Assembly (NCBI GenBank): GCA_047967505.1
Contig: CM106538.1
Direction: 5' to 3' (one strand)
Length of the DNA stretch: 64,000 bases
Source of the DNA: Dipteris shenzhenensis
Taxonomy: Eukaryota; Polypodiophyta; Polypodiopsida; Gleicheniales
Shown: positions 22,746 through 36,063 of the stretch, piece after piece
Layout of the letters: each line of letters opens with the position of its first letter
Position numbering within the stretch: the first letter of the stretch is position 1
Notes under the pieces: model-generated
The model's input: only the letters and a program-made list of their open reading frames with translations
What the model was told of the DNA's origin: nothing
The model's database searches: none
Made by a program: the position numbers and the translations under genes

Positions 22746-24060
22746 AGAAGTATTGGCCCTCCAAATGGGGTGGAAGGAGTGCCCATGTCAGTGTATTTTT
22801 GCTATAACCAACTAGATGCTCATGCCATCCACCATACCACATATGAATGCATAATGCCTCATGCTCACATTCCATGCATACAAGAGGTCACAACCTCTCA
22901 CCATCCCTTGGGCATACCCCATTATTCTACCCTTAGCCTATGACACTTTATGCCTACCATTTATTAATGCATACCCATGCATCCCTACCCATTCGTATCC
23001 TAGGACCTACATGTGTGAGTGCTCCATTTATATTAATCAATTAATTCGTGACATCCCCTCTTGCTTGGGGCACAGATGCCCTCATTTGTAAGTAGTCTTC
23101 TTTGCCTTCATGGTGTTTAGTACTCTTTAGGTTCTTGCATAAACTCTCATAAAACATTCTTCAATATTTTTCTTCATGATTGATACTCTTGCCAAACAAA
23201 TCCAACATTAGTATGTTCCTTTTCAATCCACTTTCAAATAACCAATAAAAAGACATAATACTTATCTTTCCATATTGCATTGTCCATGTACTCCTTTGCT
23301 TCACGCATTCTTGCAAAGACTTATCAACTTTACCCATTTGGGTTAGTAGGAAAACCATTTCATTTCTACTAGGAAACCATTTCCTAATGTATCTCTCAAA
23401 TACATATGCTAGGGCCCAAGTGACCAGCTCGGAGCCCTTAATTTTGAGTTGGTTAGTCCCAAAACTTATCAGATCACTGGATCTCGATGAGTATCATTGT
23501 AACTCTTCATAGACCACTAGGTCTCAATTAACACACACAGTCAACATGTGTCCATAACTTACCTAGTGCTTACCAAACTTATAAGATCACCAGATCTCAC
23601 AAATCCACCACCTAGGTAGGACTTCTTTCTAGTGGACTTCTCAACGATCATCCAATTGAATCATAGGTTACTAATCAATGTCCTAATTGCTTGAAATCTC
23701 TTCAAGATCACCAGACCTATGGCCATGTAATCTTCTGTGCAAGGTCACCAGATTTATAGCCATGTATTGGCCACCACTTGCTATACTCAGCAAAAAAAAT
23801 ACCATCTACTAACTTTCCTAACATAACTTCTAGCACCCTCTTGCTTGGGTTGGCTCAACCCAACCTAAGAGAATGAGTTAACTATCTCTAGATCTCTGAC
23901 TTCAACTAAATCTTGGTGAAGGATATTTGTGTACTGTCCATCTAATGCATACTCCATTCCCAAGACTTTGTGATCCATTTCGCTCTTCTAATTTCTGAAG
24001 AGCAGAGAAATGGTGGTGCATCTTCTTCAGGAGGAACTTTAAAAGAAACTATCTTTCTAC
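22746..24060. other. Unassigned DNA with scattered GATCACCAGA motifs
   Basis: The phrase GATCACCAGATCT or close variants recurs near 23470, 23585, 23705 and 23745 (a related GATCACCAGACC also occurs at 12318). This suggests a short degenerate repeat. The part after about 23960 may belong to the gag of the copia pseudogene that follows. Confidence 0.45.
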
Positions 24061-25960
24061 TCAAATACTGGAAGAGGTAGAGGCAGAGGTAGAGGAGGTC
24101 GATCTGGAGGCCGTGGTAGAAATCATAATATGTAGCAAACTCAAGAAAACTAGTCCTATGGAGGAGGACGTGGTAACTCTAGAGGCAGGGGGAGCCAAAG
24201 AGGCCATGGTGGATGGCAGAGAGGTCAAAATGCAAACAACAATGTTGAATGCTACTATTGTGGTAAAATGGGTCATATGACTAAAGTCTGCTACAAAAAG
24301 TAGAATGACATTATGAATGGAAAATTGCATAAAGGAAATTGTGCATCCTCTAGTAGACAGGGTGATGACAGAAATGAGCATTTGTTTATGGTGCAGCACA
24401 TGACCAATTCTGTGACAAGTGCAGAAGAAAGTAATGATGTGTGGTATGTTGACTCACGTGTGTCAAACCACATGACAGGTCATGCAAAATGGATGCACGA
24501 TGCAAGGAAAATGGAAAGACCAGGTTTTGTGGAGACTGGTGACGATACTGCATATCCTATTGTGCAGATTGGTAAAATTCCTTTGTCTATGCAGGATGGG
24601 AAAAAGAAATACATGTATGATGTATTTCATGTCCCGAATATCACCAAGAACCTGGTTTCAGTTGGTCAAATGGTTGAGCAGGGCTTGCAGGTCAGATTTA
24701 ATCCTCATGGATGCTTTGTTAAGGATATGAAAAATAACGGTCGCTTGATAGCAGAAGGAGAGAAGAAGGGCAGGATGTTTACGTTGGATGCGGACATGCC
24801 TAAATTGAGTGCAGCAATGTTTGCACATGGGACCGATGTTGTTGCAGATATTGATATCTGGCATAAACGCATTGGTCATGTTAATGTACAACGACTTAAA
24901 TCAATGCAGGCCCAAAATATTATTGCAGGATTGCCTAAATTCAAGGTTGCAGAAATGCATAAGGTATGTGAAGCCTGTCAATTTGGAAAACAGGCAAGGA
25001 AGCCATTTCCTAGGCATGTTCAAGAGAGTAGAAGCCATTGGAATTAATCCACTCTGATGTGTGGACTACTAAAGCTGCATCTATTGGAGGCTGTCATTAT
25101 TTTGTCACTTTTATTGATGACTACAGCAGAAAAGTTTGGGTGCATTTTATGAAAAAGAAAAGTGAAGTGTTTGGGCATTTCAAAGCTTTTAAAGCTATGG
25201 TTGAAAAACAAACAGACCTGCAAATAAAATGCCTAAGGTTAGATGGAGGGGGAGAGTACCTCTCAAATGAGTTTACAAAGTTCCTGCAGGAGCATGGCAT
25301 AAAGCAACAATATTCATGGAGTCATACCCCATAGCAAAATGGACTTGCAGAAAGGAAAAACAGGCATATTGGAGAGGTATCTCGGGCCATGCTAAATGAA
25401 AAAGACCTTCTAGATTATTATTGGGCTGAAGCAGTTGCTATAGCAGTTTACATAATGAACAGGACTCCCACTGCAGCAATACATGGCATGACTCTAGAGG
25501 AGATGTATACTGGTAGGAAACTAGATATTTCTCCTTTGAAAATTTTTGGTTGCATTGCCTATATTCATGTGCCAGATGAGTTGAGGTCCAAGTTGGATCC
25601 AAAAGCTGAGAAGTGCATCTTTATTAGTTATTCTCTGTAGCAGAAAGGGTATAGATGCTATAACCCTTCTACTCGTAAGTTTATAGTGAGCAGAGATGCT
25701 GTTTTTGATGAGATGAGCAGCTGGTATAAACCAGTAAATGTGATGATTGATGTAAATGCACAAAATGATAATGCTGCACAAAATTTGCAGTAGCAATCAC
25801 AAAATATTAGTGGACCTGCAGTGTCCTCTAGCAGTGGTTCACATACTTCGCCATGGATAGGCAGATTGAGATCAGGAGGATCTCCTCAAAGCAATTTAGC
25901 TACAGTTGCGGTTGGTACACCGCCCATGAATAATAGCTAGATGACAGCTATCCTTATGTA
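24061..25960 (+). pseudogene. Ty1/copia gag-protease-integrase pseudogene, RT missing
   Basis: The order is: an RGG-rich stretch (GRGRGRGRGGRSGGRGR); zinc knuckle CYYCGKMGHMTKVC at 24250-24291; protease DSRVS (the catalytic Asp kept, Gly changed to Arg); integrase finger (IWHKRIGHVN, CEACQFGK); core with HSDVW, DGGGEY and a final NGLAERKN. One frameshift lies near 25030. In-frame stops are at 24133, 24151, 24301, 25332, 25638, 25791 and 25938. All seven are TAG, and where the family residue is clear it is glutamine. The reading ends in the serine-rich linker before RT, and no RT or RNase H follows, so the 3' half was deleted. Confidence 0.9.
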
Positions 25961-26330
25961 CTCTAGTTCGTGGCTCAGTTAGTATGCCACCCTAGTTAGC
26001 TAAGTTTGATTTGAGACCCACGTATAGGATTCTTCTATTTCTTTGTACTAGAGTTCTTTTGGCTTTCACAACTAAGAAGTAGAAAAACTGTTTTCAGCCT
26101 CCACCTTTGTGTGCATTCCCCCATTGTGTATGTGAGAAAGCTGCAAGTGAGACTCCTTCCCTCTCTCCCACTATCTTCACAGAGTGCACGGTTGGGACGC
26201 AGCGCCATCTATTGTATTAGTTTTATAGTAATCAAATTTTTGATTCTCCATACTATCTATTTTCTCTCTTGCGTATGAGATCCTGTTATCTGTTGAGCAT
26301 AGACATTGTATTGTTTTCTTACATTGACAA
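25961..26330 (+). repeat. Possible LTR end of the copia pseudogene
   Basis: After the truncated polyprotein come GTGCACGG..., then TTGTATTAGTTTTATAG and a CA end near 26329 (TTACATTGACAACA). Such a T-rich run with repeated TTGTATTG before CA resembles the U5 end of a copia LTR. No second copy, primer site or start could be placed, so this is tentative. Confidence 0.3.
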
Positions 26331-27399
26331 CAAATTTATATGATTAAGCCATTTTTGAGTTTTAATTTTACCTCATTTTCACAACCAACAATGAAGAGGT
26401 GAATTGAAGATCAAAGAAAGTCGTGAAAAAAAAACATGTTTTGTTTCATTAGCTTTCAAAACAATGATGATTATGAGTGTATGACTAATAGCAAAAGCTA
26501 CAAGTATAGTTTGAAACACCTCTAATGTTATGGATGTGATGTAAGGGAGCCATGCTCTCTAAAATTGTGACCACCAATATATGTAGCATGGGTGATGTGA
26601 TGACTTCTTCATAGCCACATATTGTTGAATTAGGGAAACCATCATTTTAATGAATTTATAGGGCATGAATTCCACCATAGGTAGATTAACATAGCATATA
26701 CTTTGGTAGAAGTAGCCATCAAACAAGAAACTCATTATCTTGATTCAAGTAAATCAATAAATTAAGGCATTCTTCTCATACAGGGTACGAGATCAAGAGA
26801 TTTGAAAGTGATGTGTGTTTTATTTTGAAATTTAAAATAGTTTTTGCAATAAATAAGAGAGTACTAAAATAGAAAATCCCAAGTGGGATCATAAAACCTT
26901 ACAAAATAAGAATGAGTTCTTTTCTACATAAGGCTCAACATAAGATAGAACAGGGGCTAAATGACTAAATATATGGGAGTCAAATTGAAAAGGAGAGACC
27001 CTTCACAATAGGGTTGAGAAAACACCTATGTAAAGGATCCAACTATGGAGTGTAGTGGACTTACCATGAGTATAATTACCAAAGTAAATGAAAACTAGAA
27101 TGTGACATTCTACTTGAAGCATAATATAGGCAGGACCAAAATTTGTAAGAGGTACCATGTTGAATTGTGTTGTTATATGCAAAAAGTGAGAGGACAGAGG
27201 AACAAGGAAACTCAAAAAGAGAGAGAAGAAAGGGAGAAGGCACCACTACATGATTCTAAGCCTCTTTTTGACTAACCCAATGCATTGTCAAAGTGTGTAC
27301 AATGATGATGCTACAATATCAAGATCATTTGTGGACATATCTATGAAAATTTGATCCCTGGATTAGCATGGAGTTCTAGGCTTGAACTGGATTTGTTTC
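26331..27399. other. Unassigned AT-rich DNA
   Basis: No domain is visible. It may include the front of the gypsy gag that becomes readable at 27412. Confidence 0.5.
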
Positions 27400-28680
27400 C
27401 AAGTTAGTACTTGTGCATTTTGTGGGAAGGATAATCATGAGAAAGAAAGATGCTGGTATAATCCAAATTATAGGGGGAGAGTTCCTTCTCATGTACAAAA
27501 CTCAAACAACTAAGCCCCACCTATGGTAGCTAATTAGATTGCAATAGGCAGGCAAGGACAACAAAGATTCAACAATCCACAACCAAGAAGACCCAATTGA
27601 CAGAATTGGGGGAATCAACAAGGACAAAGCCAGGATCAACCATGCACATACTATGCATAGCATGGACGAACACAGACAGGGTCCTCAGTGCGAACTTTGG
27701 TGCAAGCATCGAGGAGAAAGAGGAATCCCGATCATCAACTATATGCAAGAGGCAATCTAAATCAACAACATCAGCCACCCCCAGGCATTCATATGGTGTA
27801 CTTGGATCATATAAATGAGGATTACAATTAACAAAATCAAAGAAGTCAAGGTAATATCTAAGCATTGGCACTGACTAGATCTAAAGGTACAAAGCCCATG
27901 CCCAGCCTTGGAGATGCACCAAGAATGACAGCAAAGCCAATGAACTAGCCCAACCAAGCATAGGTCAAAAATCAACCTCTAGAGCAAATACTTGAGGATA
28001 CTTCAGCATCAGAAGCACAGAGATCACAATTGCAAAACAAGGGTAAGGCTCAACTCGACCTCAAACAACTCCCAATATAGTTCGACATTGTTTTGATAGA
28101 AAATATCCTACATCAAGTAGCTAGTAACGTTAGCATGGCAACATACAATAACTTAACAAGGTTCCAGACACACAAACAAGAGTACAAACTTCTTCCAACC
28201 AGATATATATTTTAAAAGATAAATAAGATTTGCTAGCCGAAACCAGCTCGAACTCAGCAGAGTAGTAAAATAGTGGTGACAGTGTCAAGCTGACAAAAAT
28301 AAAAAAGGAACAGACAGTTCCAATTCCAGACACCAAACTCAAAAATAGAAGTCAGATACAGGAAAAGGCCAAGCATGAACATGAAGATCCCACACTCTTC
28401 TTTAAAGAGCTTTTGGATTCCAAAGTTCAAATAACATTGGATCAACTTCTAAATCTTGTTCCAGCTTTTAAGTATCGATTATGCCAGAATTTACATTTTA
28501 CTGACATTCCTCTACCCACAAATCACCCACAGAGTGATGATGAAGAGGAAACCGTTGACATCTACACATCTAGTATTAAAGATGTGGATTATCAAGTCCC
28601 ACTCATAGATGTGGATTATAAAGGCAAAGGATCCCCGAAGTACTGGTGGATGGAGGATCATGAGTGAACATCCTCTCTGA
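27400..28680 (+). pseudogene. Ty3/gypsy Gag-protease region, decayed
   Basis: A complete zinc knuckle (CAFCGKDNHEKERC, 27412-27453) is followed by a glutamine/asparagine-rich stretch and, at 28413-28667, by a frame beginning DSKVQITLDQLLNLVPAFKY. This resembles the segment that precedes the aspartic protease in some plant gypsy elements. Stops of all three kinds interrupt it, and frame changes are several. No intact protease triad could be found. It belongs with the RT and integrase fragments downstream. Confidence 0.65.
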
Positions 28681-29580
28681 GGATCTATTTAAAATTTTTT
28701 GTTGCAATGAACTTGCACCAGCACCATTTCAGGTCTGAATGGCTAACCAAAGGAGGATACAACCTCTTGGAATCCTAAGAGGATAGAAAATTACTATTAT
28801 GGGACTCTCCTTCACAATTACATTTGTGGTACTTAGGATGGAGGAAAGAAATTGTGCATATTTCATGTTATTGGGGAGGCCATGGTTAAGAGCTACCAAA
28901 GTAAAACAAGACTGGGGATTAGAAAGTAAAACAAGACTGGGGATTAGAAAGAATTACAATCAAGAAAGGTAAAAAGAAGTTTAAAATCAATCTCTATTCA
29001 AGGAGAAGCTTCCCAAAACAAGCTCAGCCACTACAAGCAGAGGGTATTAATATGATAGCAGAGTTTGAGTTATGAGGAGGAAATTTTCCTTAGCAAAAAT
29101 CCTATGGTTTTCCCCATATTTGAAATTGATGTAATCAAAATTATTGATCAGTATACATGCTCAAATCAACAAATAGAGCCACTCAACCTTACATCCAACC
29201 ACGATAGAACTAAACATGGTCAGAAAATGGTCGAAAGCAGATTCTATCAACACCAGCATCACAAGTGACAATCATGCCCAACCAGATGACCCACCACATG
29301 AGGTTACTTAGAAATCAGCTGCACAGGCCATCGTAGAAGCTGAAGCTTAGTTTGAAGAGCATATGCAAAAGAGTGCTAGAGTTCTGACAAGATGACTTGA
29401 AGGAGATGAACCTTGGTGACTCCCACAACCCCAAGACAGTTTTGGAAAGTACAGGTCCCCTACACCTTTCAAAATGGCTTTAAAAGACTTATTGATGGAG
29501 TATAGAACGTCTTTGCTTGGCATTAACATAGAATCAACTTAAAGCACGATGTTGTGCCAGTGATACACGGAAGGTAAAGA

Positions 29581-30180
29581 ATGAATCCCAACTATGCAAA
29601 ACAAGTTAAAGAGGAAATCGACAAGTTGTTGAAAGTTGGTTTTATTTATCCTCTCACCCATGTTACATGGCTTTCACCTATTGTGACTATGCCCAAAAAG
29701 AATGGAAAACTTAGAATATGTGTGGACTACAGAAAGCTCAATGTTACCACAATTACTGACCCTTTTCTTCTACCATTTTGTGATTCTTTACTAGATGCTG
29801 TAGCCGATCATGAAATCTATAGTTTTCTTGATGGTTTCAATGGTGGGTATAACCAGATAAGAATGGCACATGAAGATAAAGACAAGACAACATTTTTCAC
29901 TGAATGAGGGGTATTTGTTGCTTCTAATGTTATGACATTTGGTCTTAAGAATGCTCCCTCCACATTTCAAAAATACATCTAGGAGGTATTTGCTGAGAAT
30001 CTTACATCTTTCATGAAAGTTTTCCTTAATGATTTTTTAGTATTTGGGAAAAAAGTGGAGCATCTACAACACCTCAGTTTATGCTTTGCCAAGTATAGAA
30101 TGGCTAGTCTAAGCTTAAACCTAGCCAAATGTGCATTTGCTATAAGTAGAGGAATTCTACAAGGGCACATCATCCAATTC
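29581..30180 (+). pseudogene. Ty3/gypsy reverse transcriptase fragment
   Basis: Motifs in order are VKEEIDKLLKVGFIYPL, WLSPIVTMPKKNGKLRICVD, YRKLN, FLDGFNGGYNQI, KTTFFTE, MTFGLKNAPSTFQ and a decayed active site FLNDFLVF, where the first Asp of the usual F-x-D-D has become Asn. TGA near 29905 replaces tryptophan, and TAG near 29980 probably replaces glutamine. The frame ends at GHIIQ near 30178 and jumps straight into integrase, so RNase H and the integrase finger are deleted. The enzyme would be dead even if expressed. Confidence 0.9.
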
Positions 30181-31159
30181 TCCCCTTGGGACCTTTTCAG
30201 AAATGGGGACTAGATTTTATTAGACCCATCAAACCTCCAACAAAGTTTTTAGGTAATCAATATATTTTGGGTGCCACTGACTATTGTACGAAATGGGTTG
30301 AAGCTATAGCACTCAAAACATGCAAGCTAGAACTATGGCCCATTTCCTCTATCACAATATTGTCACCAGGTTTGGTGTTCCTATTGAAATAGTGTTAGAC
30401 AGAGGTACACATTTCCTCAACAAAACTATCAGGAAGATGACTAAAATGCACATGATGTTGCATAAAAAAGCTATAACCTATTACCCACAAGCCAATGGGC
30501 AGGCTGAGAGCTCCAAAAAACTACTAAAAAAGGTTTATAGAAGAACAGTTGCTGATCACCTTGAGGATTTCCGATCAGCACTTGGATTTAGTACTATGGG
30601 CACTTGGATACCAACTGGGTTAACACCTTTTAGGTTGGTATATGGTTGTGAAGTGGTAGTACCTATGGAATTTCTAGTAGGTAGCTTGAGAGTGGCAATA
30701 GATAATAGATTGTCCTCAGAAAATTCTATCAATGCAAGAGAACAGCTTCTGCAATTGGATGAGGATAGACTCACAAGTTCACATACTGCTCATATGATTC
30801 AAAAAAGGAGAGCATCATGGATAAATAGAAACATAAAGTTCAAATTGTTCAAAAAAAGTGATTTAGTGTTAATGTTTAACACAAAGTTAGGGAAAATGCC
30901 AAGAAAGTTCAAGCTCAGATACGATGGTCCCTTCAAGGTGCTTGAGGTTTTTGATCAAGGTACCTTCAAATTAGCTAACCTACATGGGAATGTATTTGAC
31001 AAACTAGTCAATGGTTTTAGGCTCAAACCTTATATTGGATGTGACCCCACTCAAGAAAAGATAAATACAATCTCTCTACAACTCTGCAAAGACCTCAATC
31101 AAGATGATATATATGTTTCAGCTATTCAGATTGACAAATTTATCTTCAACAACCTCTGA
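30181..31159 (+). pseudogene. Ty3/gypsy integrase core and C-terminal domain
   Basis: The front (30186-30390) gives [12 protein letters not shown] and [15 protein letters not shown] with the first catalytic Asp. After a frameshift, a 279-residue frame carries LDRGTHFLN (second Asp), YYPQANGQAESS (catalytic Glu), TPFRLVYGCEVVVP and the tail KLRYDGPFKVLEVFDQGTFKLANLHG. All three catalytic acids are still present. The fusion to RT at 30180 shows a deletion of more than 1 kb relative to a normal element. No chromodomain was seen at the end. Confidence 0.9.
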
Positions 31160-32280
31160 CTATGACACCAGTCTGGCAGACACACATACAACATGTTGTT
31201 TCATCTACGGCAACATTTAGGTGAGTTCTAATCTAGACCACAATCAGTGATGCAGATATGCCAAATTAAACGAAGCACCCACAGTGGTGAAACTGGTCCC
31301 AACGACCATCCAACAACCATCCAATGAGGAAACATCCGACTCTGACTCCGACTTCGACTTTGATCCGCTCGACACGTGTGATATCGCTGACCCCATCCGA
31401 CCTCAGTCTAACTCACATTTGGCTCTGGCATTTGCTTTTGCTTCGCTTCATGCAGAAGGAAACACTCCGCTTCCGACTCGATTACTTTTTCACCATCTGA
31501 CATCGCTCCGATGTACTAAAGAGTTTTTGACAGTGCTTCCGACCCTGCTCCAACAACAAGGGAATTTGTCTCACGCATACTCAATTTTCCATACCGACAG
31601 GACAACCAACTTTTTTGTTAAAGTTTTGTACTAACACAGTCACGTATTGTTGCTTGGAAGTGGTTTAGCTACTACAAGCTCCTTCATTCCTATTGGGCAA
31701 CGTTGGTTTATGCATAGCTCTTTCTTGGCTGCTATACTCTTCTGTAATAGTTTCCTAGAGTTCTTTGTACTAAAATTTGAAGAAGCCACCGAAACTTATG
31801 TTGTTGCTGTTGTCACAATTCTCATATTTTATTATATATGCTACCATGCATTTCTGGTTGAAGGGCCTCTCTATTCAAGTTTCTTAGAAGAATGTTCTGG
31901 GCTCTCTTGGATTCCCTCAAGTGTCGCCACAACCTAGAATTTCGGTGTGCAACTTTAGCCATTGAGTTTGTGTAGCCATGACATCTGCACATACGATTTC
32001 TTTCCCTATGGCCTATCTTCCTTGCATTTCTCCTAAGGTTCTCAATAACTTCTAAAATTTTGACACGTGGCATGTAATAAGAGCCATCTCATCTCTTTTT
32101 TTAAAAGTTGTCTATTATGTAGTTAACCAAAGAGTTGAGTTCATTTCTTGAGGCTTGGGAAGCATATTTTTGAGTTGTTTTTTAATGCACGCATATTAGT
32201 TGTCATTCTATTTTTTCTTAGAGCAAACGAAAGATAAGAGTCCATTGGATTTTGCAACATTCTTGGCTTATGTGTGATCA
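31160..32280. other. Gypsy 3' flank, no gene recognised
   Basis: The part from 31250 to 31640 is richer in CG, with repeated TCCGAC words, and could be element UTR or LTR. No polypurine tract or LTR pair was found. The rest is AT-rich with no motif. Confidence 0.45.
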
Positions 32281-32935
32281 ATGGAAAAGGAAATTGCATT
32301 CACTAAGAAATTCAGTGGTGAAGGTTTCCACTCTTGGAAAACACAACTCAAGTACTTGCTTATGTGCAAGGGTTATGGCATTATGTAAATGGGAGGAAGA
32401 GTCCAGATCCTACCAAGGCAGTTGATGTTGAGATGAGGATGAGCAAGCTAAGCAATCATTATGCTCAAAATTGACAAAGGGCTTGTTCACCATATCAATG
32501 AGCTTAAAATTACCAAATTAAAATGGGATGAGATGGAAAAACTCTTTAGGGACAAGGGAAAGAATTTGAAGATCACTCTCAAAATAGAATTCGTTAGCCT
32601 TGAGTTTACTTAAGGAGATCTTGGTAGCTTCATTTCATGCATGAAGGGGCTTATGACACAGTTGGCCTCAATAAAAGCAAGCCATGTGAGTATCCAAATC
32701 AAGCACAATCACCTTTAATGAAGCATTGTACACCAAACCAAATTCTCTTAAGTGCTCTTGATGTAAAAAGAAAGGCCATGCTGAAGCTAAATGCTTCAAG
32801 AAGCACCATATGCAAAAACAATGTGGTAAATGTGGCAAGTAAGGCCATTTTAGTAGAGGATGTACAACTAGGAAGGAAGAAGGGAATTTTACCTCCTCTT
32901 CATTGCCAGATAATATTCTCTAAATTTCCTGTACT
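32281..32935 (+). pseudogene. Ty1/copia Gag with two zinc knuckles, decayed
   Basis: It starts ATGGAAAAG and reads KFSGEGFHSWKTQLKYLLMC, the Gag N-terminal signature. A frame change is followed by LKWDEMEKLFRDKGKNLKI. Near the end are two CCHC knuckles with exact C-X2-C-X4-H-X4-C spacing: CS*CKKKGHAEAKC and CGKCGK*GHFSRGC. A TGA and a TAA sit inside the knuckles, where tryptophan (or another residue) and glutamine would fit. After 32935 the sequence goes directly to a polypurine tract, so all of pol is deleted. Confidence 0.8.
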
Positions 32936-33045
32936 TATTACCATGTCTATATAATAATCCAAATCCTTGTAATAAAGACTATTGCTAATAAAGGATTTTC
33001 CTAGTTTTTATCACCTGATGTTAATCAAATACTCATACCTTTGTA

Positions 33046-33779
33046 TTGAGGGGGAGTGTTGAGATTAACATCAAGGTGTCTAGAGGGGTAAAAGTCTCCA
33101 TCATATTGATTGGTTGGTGTAGAACTTGAATTGGATTCAGATTGGATGATAGAGGCTTGGGTGCCTCATTGCTTTCATTCATGAGGTAGATCAACATAGA
33201 GAGCACTTACTTAGGACATAGAGATAGGACTCAGATACACCACTCGACTCTTCTCAAAGCAAGATTAGGGAGTTCTTCCATTCGTATCGTATGGGCCACA
33301 TAGTCACCGTTGGTAGAAGCATGCCATACTCGACAATGGATGATACATAGATCACATTAGGTGAGCTCCCATCCTTGTTTAGGCCTAGGACATGACCCAT
33401 TGGTCTTACAATAGCCATGGTTCCATGGAGAGCCATTGTCAAGAGATCGAGATGGGGAAAGTGCTCACAACAGCCACCAATACTCCATCACTTGCTATGC
33501 ATTTGCATGACTTCGTCTCCTCACAAGCTCCCCTTAACATTTACACATTGCGAGGCCTCATTGTACTTGCCAGGGCCAGCATGGCCTAACTTGGCATGGA
33601 TTGATCAACATGTGGATTGTGATTGTGATGATGATGAGGATATAAATATGTACTACTTATTAGGACTTAGCACTCCATGGGTGATGGTGCTTGTTTAGTA
33701 GCCCCACCCTCTGTACTTGTTGTATTAGGTCTTCTACCAATCTCATAGACCCATCGGTCTTCTGTAGAGTATAATAAAC

Positions 33780-33780
<1 letters not shown>
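33046..33780 (+). repeat. Polypurine tract and 3' LTR of the deleted copia element
   Basis: ATTGAGGGGGAG (33045-33056) abuts TGTTGAGATTAACATC at 33057, a textbook PPT and LTR start. The LTR continues with a TATA-like GATATAAATATG near 33640. It appears to run into the long TC tract beginning about 33779, so its CA end is not visible. There is no 5' LTR next to the gag fragment upstream. Confidence 0.65.
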
Positions 33781-33850
<70 letters not shown>

Positions 33851-33893
33851 TCTCCCCCTCTCCCCCTCTCTCCCTCGCTCCCTTCCTCCCTTC

Positions 33894-33946
<53 letters not shown>

Positions 33947-34003
33947 TCCCTCCCTCCCTCCCTCCCTCTCCCTCTCCCTCTCCCTCTCCCTCTCCCTCTC
34001 CCT

Positions 34004-34042
<39 letters not shown>

Positions 34043-34082
34043 CCCCCTCTCTCTCTCATGAAATCTCTCTCTGTGTCACGAA

Positions 34083-34130
<48 letters not shown>

Positions 34131-34170
34131 CCCTCTCTCTGTCCCTCTCTCTCTCTCTCTCTATCTCTCT
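33779..34170. repeat. Long TC/TCCC microsatellite
   Basis: About 390 bp of almost pure pyrimidine on the plus strand: TC runs, TCCC and TCCCTC blocks, a TCTA patch near 33932 and a C run near 34040. Arg-Glu or Leu-Ser frames here are artefacts of the repeat. Polypyrimidine mirror tracts of this length can form triplex DNA. Confidence 0.95.
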
Positions 34171-35005
34171 CAAGAAGTTTACCTCGATGGTCCTCTTCTT
34201 GTTTGATAGTTCTTCCCTTTATAGTCTTGCTAAACTGACCCCTTCTCAACAATACCATAAACCTCAAATCCATCCTCAATAGTCTGCAAGTCCCCTTCAA
34301 TCCATCTTATTATGGCTTAAAATGCAACCGGTTGCCTTGCTTTTCACCCGCAGTCCCCATCCCCCCTCCCTCCCCTTTCACCTTGATCCCTTTGCATTTG
34401 GTATCTTTCTTTGTTCTTTCACTATTGCAACGCACTGACCCTGCTCATGATCTCAATTTGAAATAGATTGAACAAATCAAGGAAGGTTGATGCCACTTGT
34501 CAAAAAGTGCTAGAAAGATGTGTAAAATTGGCAGTAAGACGACAAAAAAAGAGAGCAAGACAAAGCGGACGTAGGCTTGCAACCCACAAGGGAATGGGCA
34601 AGCAAAAAGAGCAAATCAAGTATTGATGAAGATCTTGATGAAATTGGCAAAGGAGAATGATAATGAAGGAAAGACGGCTGGGCGCGATGAATATACAATG
34701 AAGAGGTTGCTTCCATCCTAGAAGGGAATTGATGAAAGATGGGAGATCTACAAGAGCAACAAAAGAAGATCAGACAAGCTCTGATTGAATTCCCATTGAG
34801 GGTGATCATTGCCTTCATGAAGGATTGGGTAGCGAATATTGGACATAGGAGAACATGAGACTCCTACCAGAAGAGGCCACACCTATTTTACCAGGGCGAG
34901 AGTCAGATCTGAAGCCTTGAATCAAACTGAGCTCCAACAATAACAAGATGGAGAAAGCAGTGAGGATGTCAACTATGTGTGTGCATGCATGCATGTGTTT
35001 GTGTG

Positions 35006-35009
<4 letters not shown>
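34171..35009. other. Unassigned DNA between TC and AG tracts
   Basis: No domain, LTR or splice pattern was recognised. It is bounded by long pyrimidine and purine tracts in opposite sense. Confidence 0.5.
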
Positions 35010-35078
<69 letters not shown>

Positions 35079-35084
35079 CAGAGG

Positions 35085-35174
<90 letters not shown>
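35010..35174. repeat. AG microsatellite
   Basis: About 165 bp of (AG)n with one GGGAGACAGAGGGGG interruption near 35072. It is complementary in sense to the TC tract 0.85 kb upstream. Confidence 0.95.
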
Positions 35175-35178
<4 letters not shown>

Positions 35179-36063
35179 AGGAATAGTAAATGAGAATTTG
35201 ATCAAAGTTTTTCCATTTATCATTATTTCAAAAGAATTTGAATTATTATTATTCTTATTATTAAAACATTTTCATTTGTTGTTATTTCAAAAGAAATTGA
35301 ATCTTTCTACCTTACAGTTTTGCCTAGAGGGTTGGCTCATATGATAATTGATTATTTTCATGCGGTGAACGATATCCACCAACATATATGCACGTACAAC
35401 ATATTGACTAGAAAAACATAGTCATATCCATGTAAATTAAAACTTTGATGTTTGCTGTACTCGAGGCTATCTAAAATATTTAATGTAGATCATATTGATT
35501 GAAAAAATAAAACTACATGCATATAAATCATGGATTCTTAAGAACATTTTCAAGAAAAGATATAAAGTCTCAATTTGTACATTGACTATTTCCTAGTTTA
35601 TTGTTTGCTAGTATATATACTTGGCATTGGCTCACTCTACAGACAGACTGCCACAACCTATTATGCATAGATTGCCTCAATATCTATGAGATAAACACGT
35701 TTGCTACCCAATCAAGTCTTTTGTGAATTGTACATATGCTTTAGGATTTTCTCTCTTTAATTTGGGCTAATAAGACAAAGAAAATAGGAGAGGGATAGAT
35801 TATATTCTTTGAGGAAAGGAACTATGTCCTGAGTATGTCCCCAATAGGAGAGGAGGGTATGATCAACTATAATAAGGACAAAGCTGTCCACTATGAATTT
35901 ACATGAGCCTTTCCAACTACTTGTGATGCCCCCATCATTGCAAGTAGTATGCCACATGTACTCCAACATGTGTGACATTTTCATGTTAACTATTGTAAAT
36001 AGGTTATTGGGCCCTTTGTCTAGCCATCTCATCACATTTTATTTGTTTAAATTCTTGTTTATT
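35175..36063. other. Unassigned AT-rich DNA 5' of the LINE
   Basis: No coding motif. A pair of related phrases (TTTCCATTTATCATTATTTC / TTTTCATTTGTTGTTATTTC, near 35211 and 35269) shows a roughly 60-bp local duplication. Confidence 0.5.

Noticed and set aside
31320-31600. Cluster of CCGAC words as a dehydration-response promoter
   Set aside because: Only one has the purine before CCGAC that the DRE core requires, and no gene follows.
33660-34300. Arg-Glu and Leu-Ser repeat proteins in the TC and AG tracts
   Set aside because: They arise in every frame of dinucleotide repeats and have no independent coding evidence.
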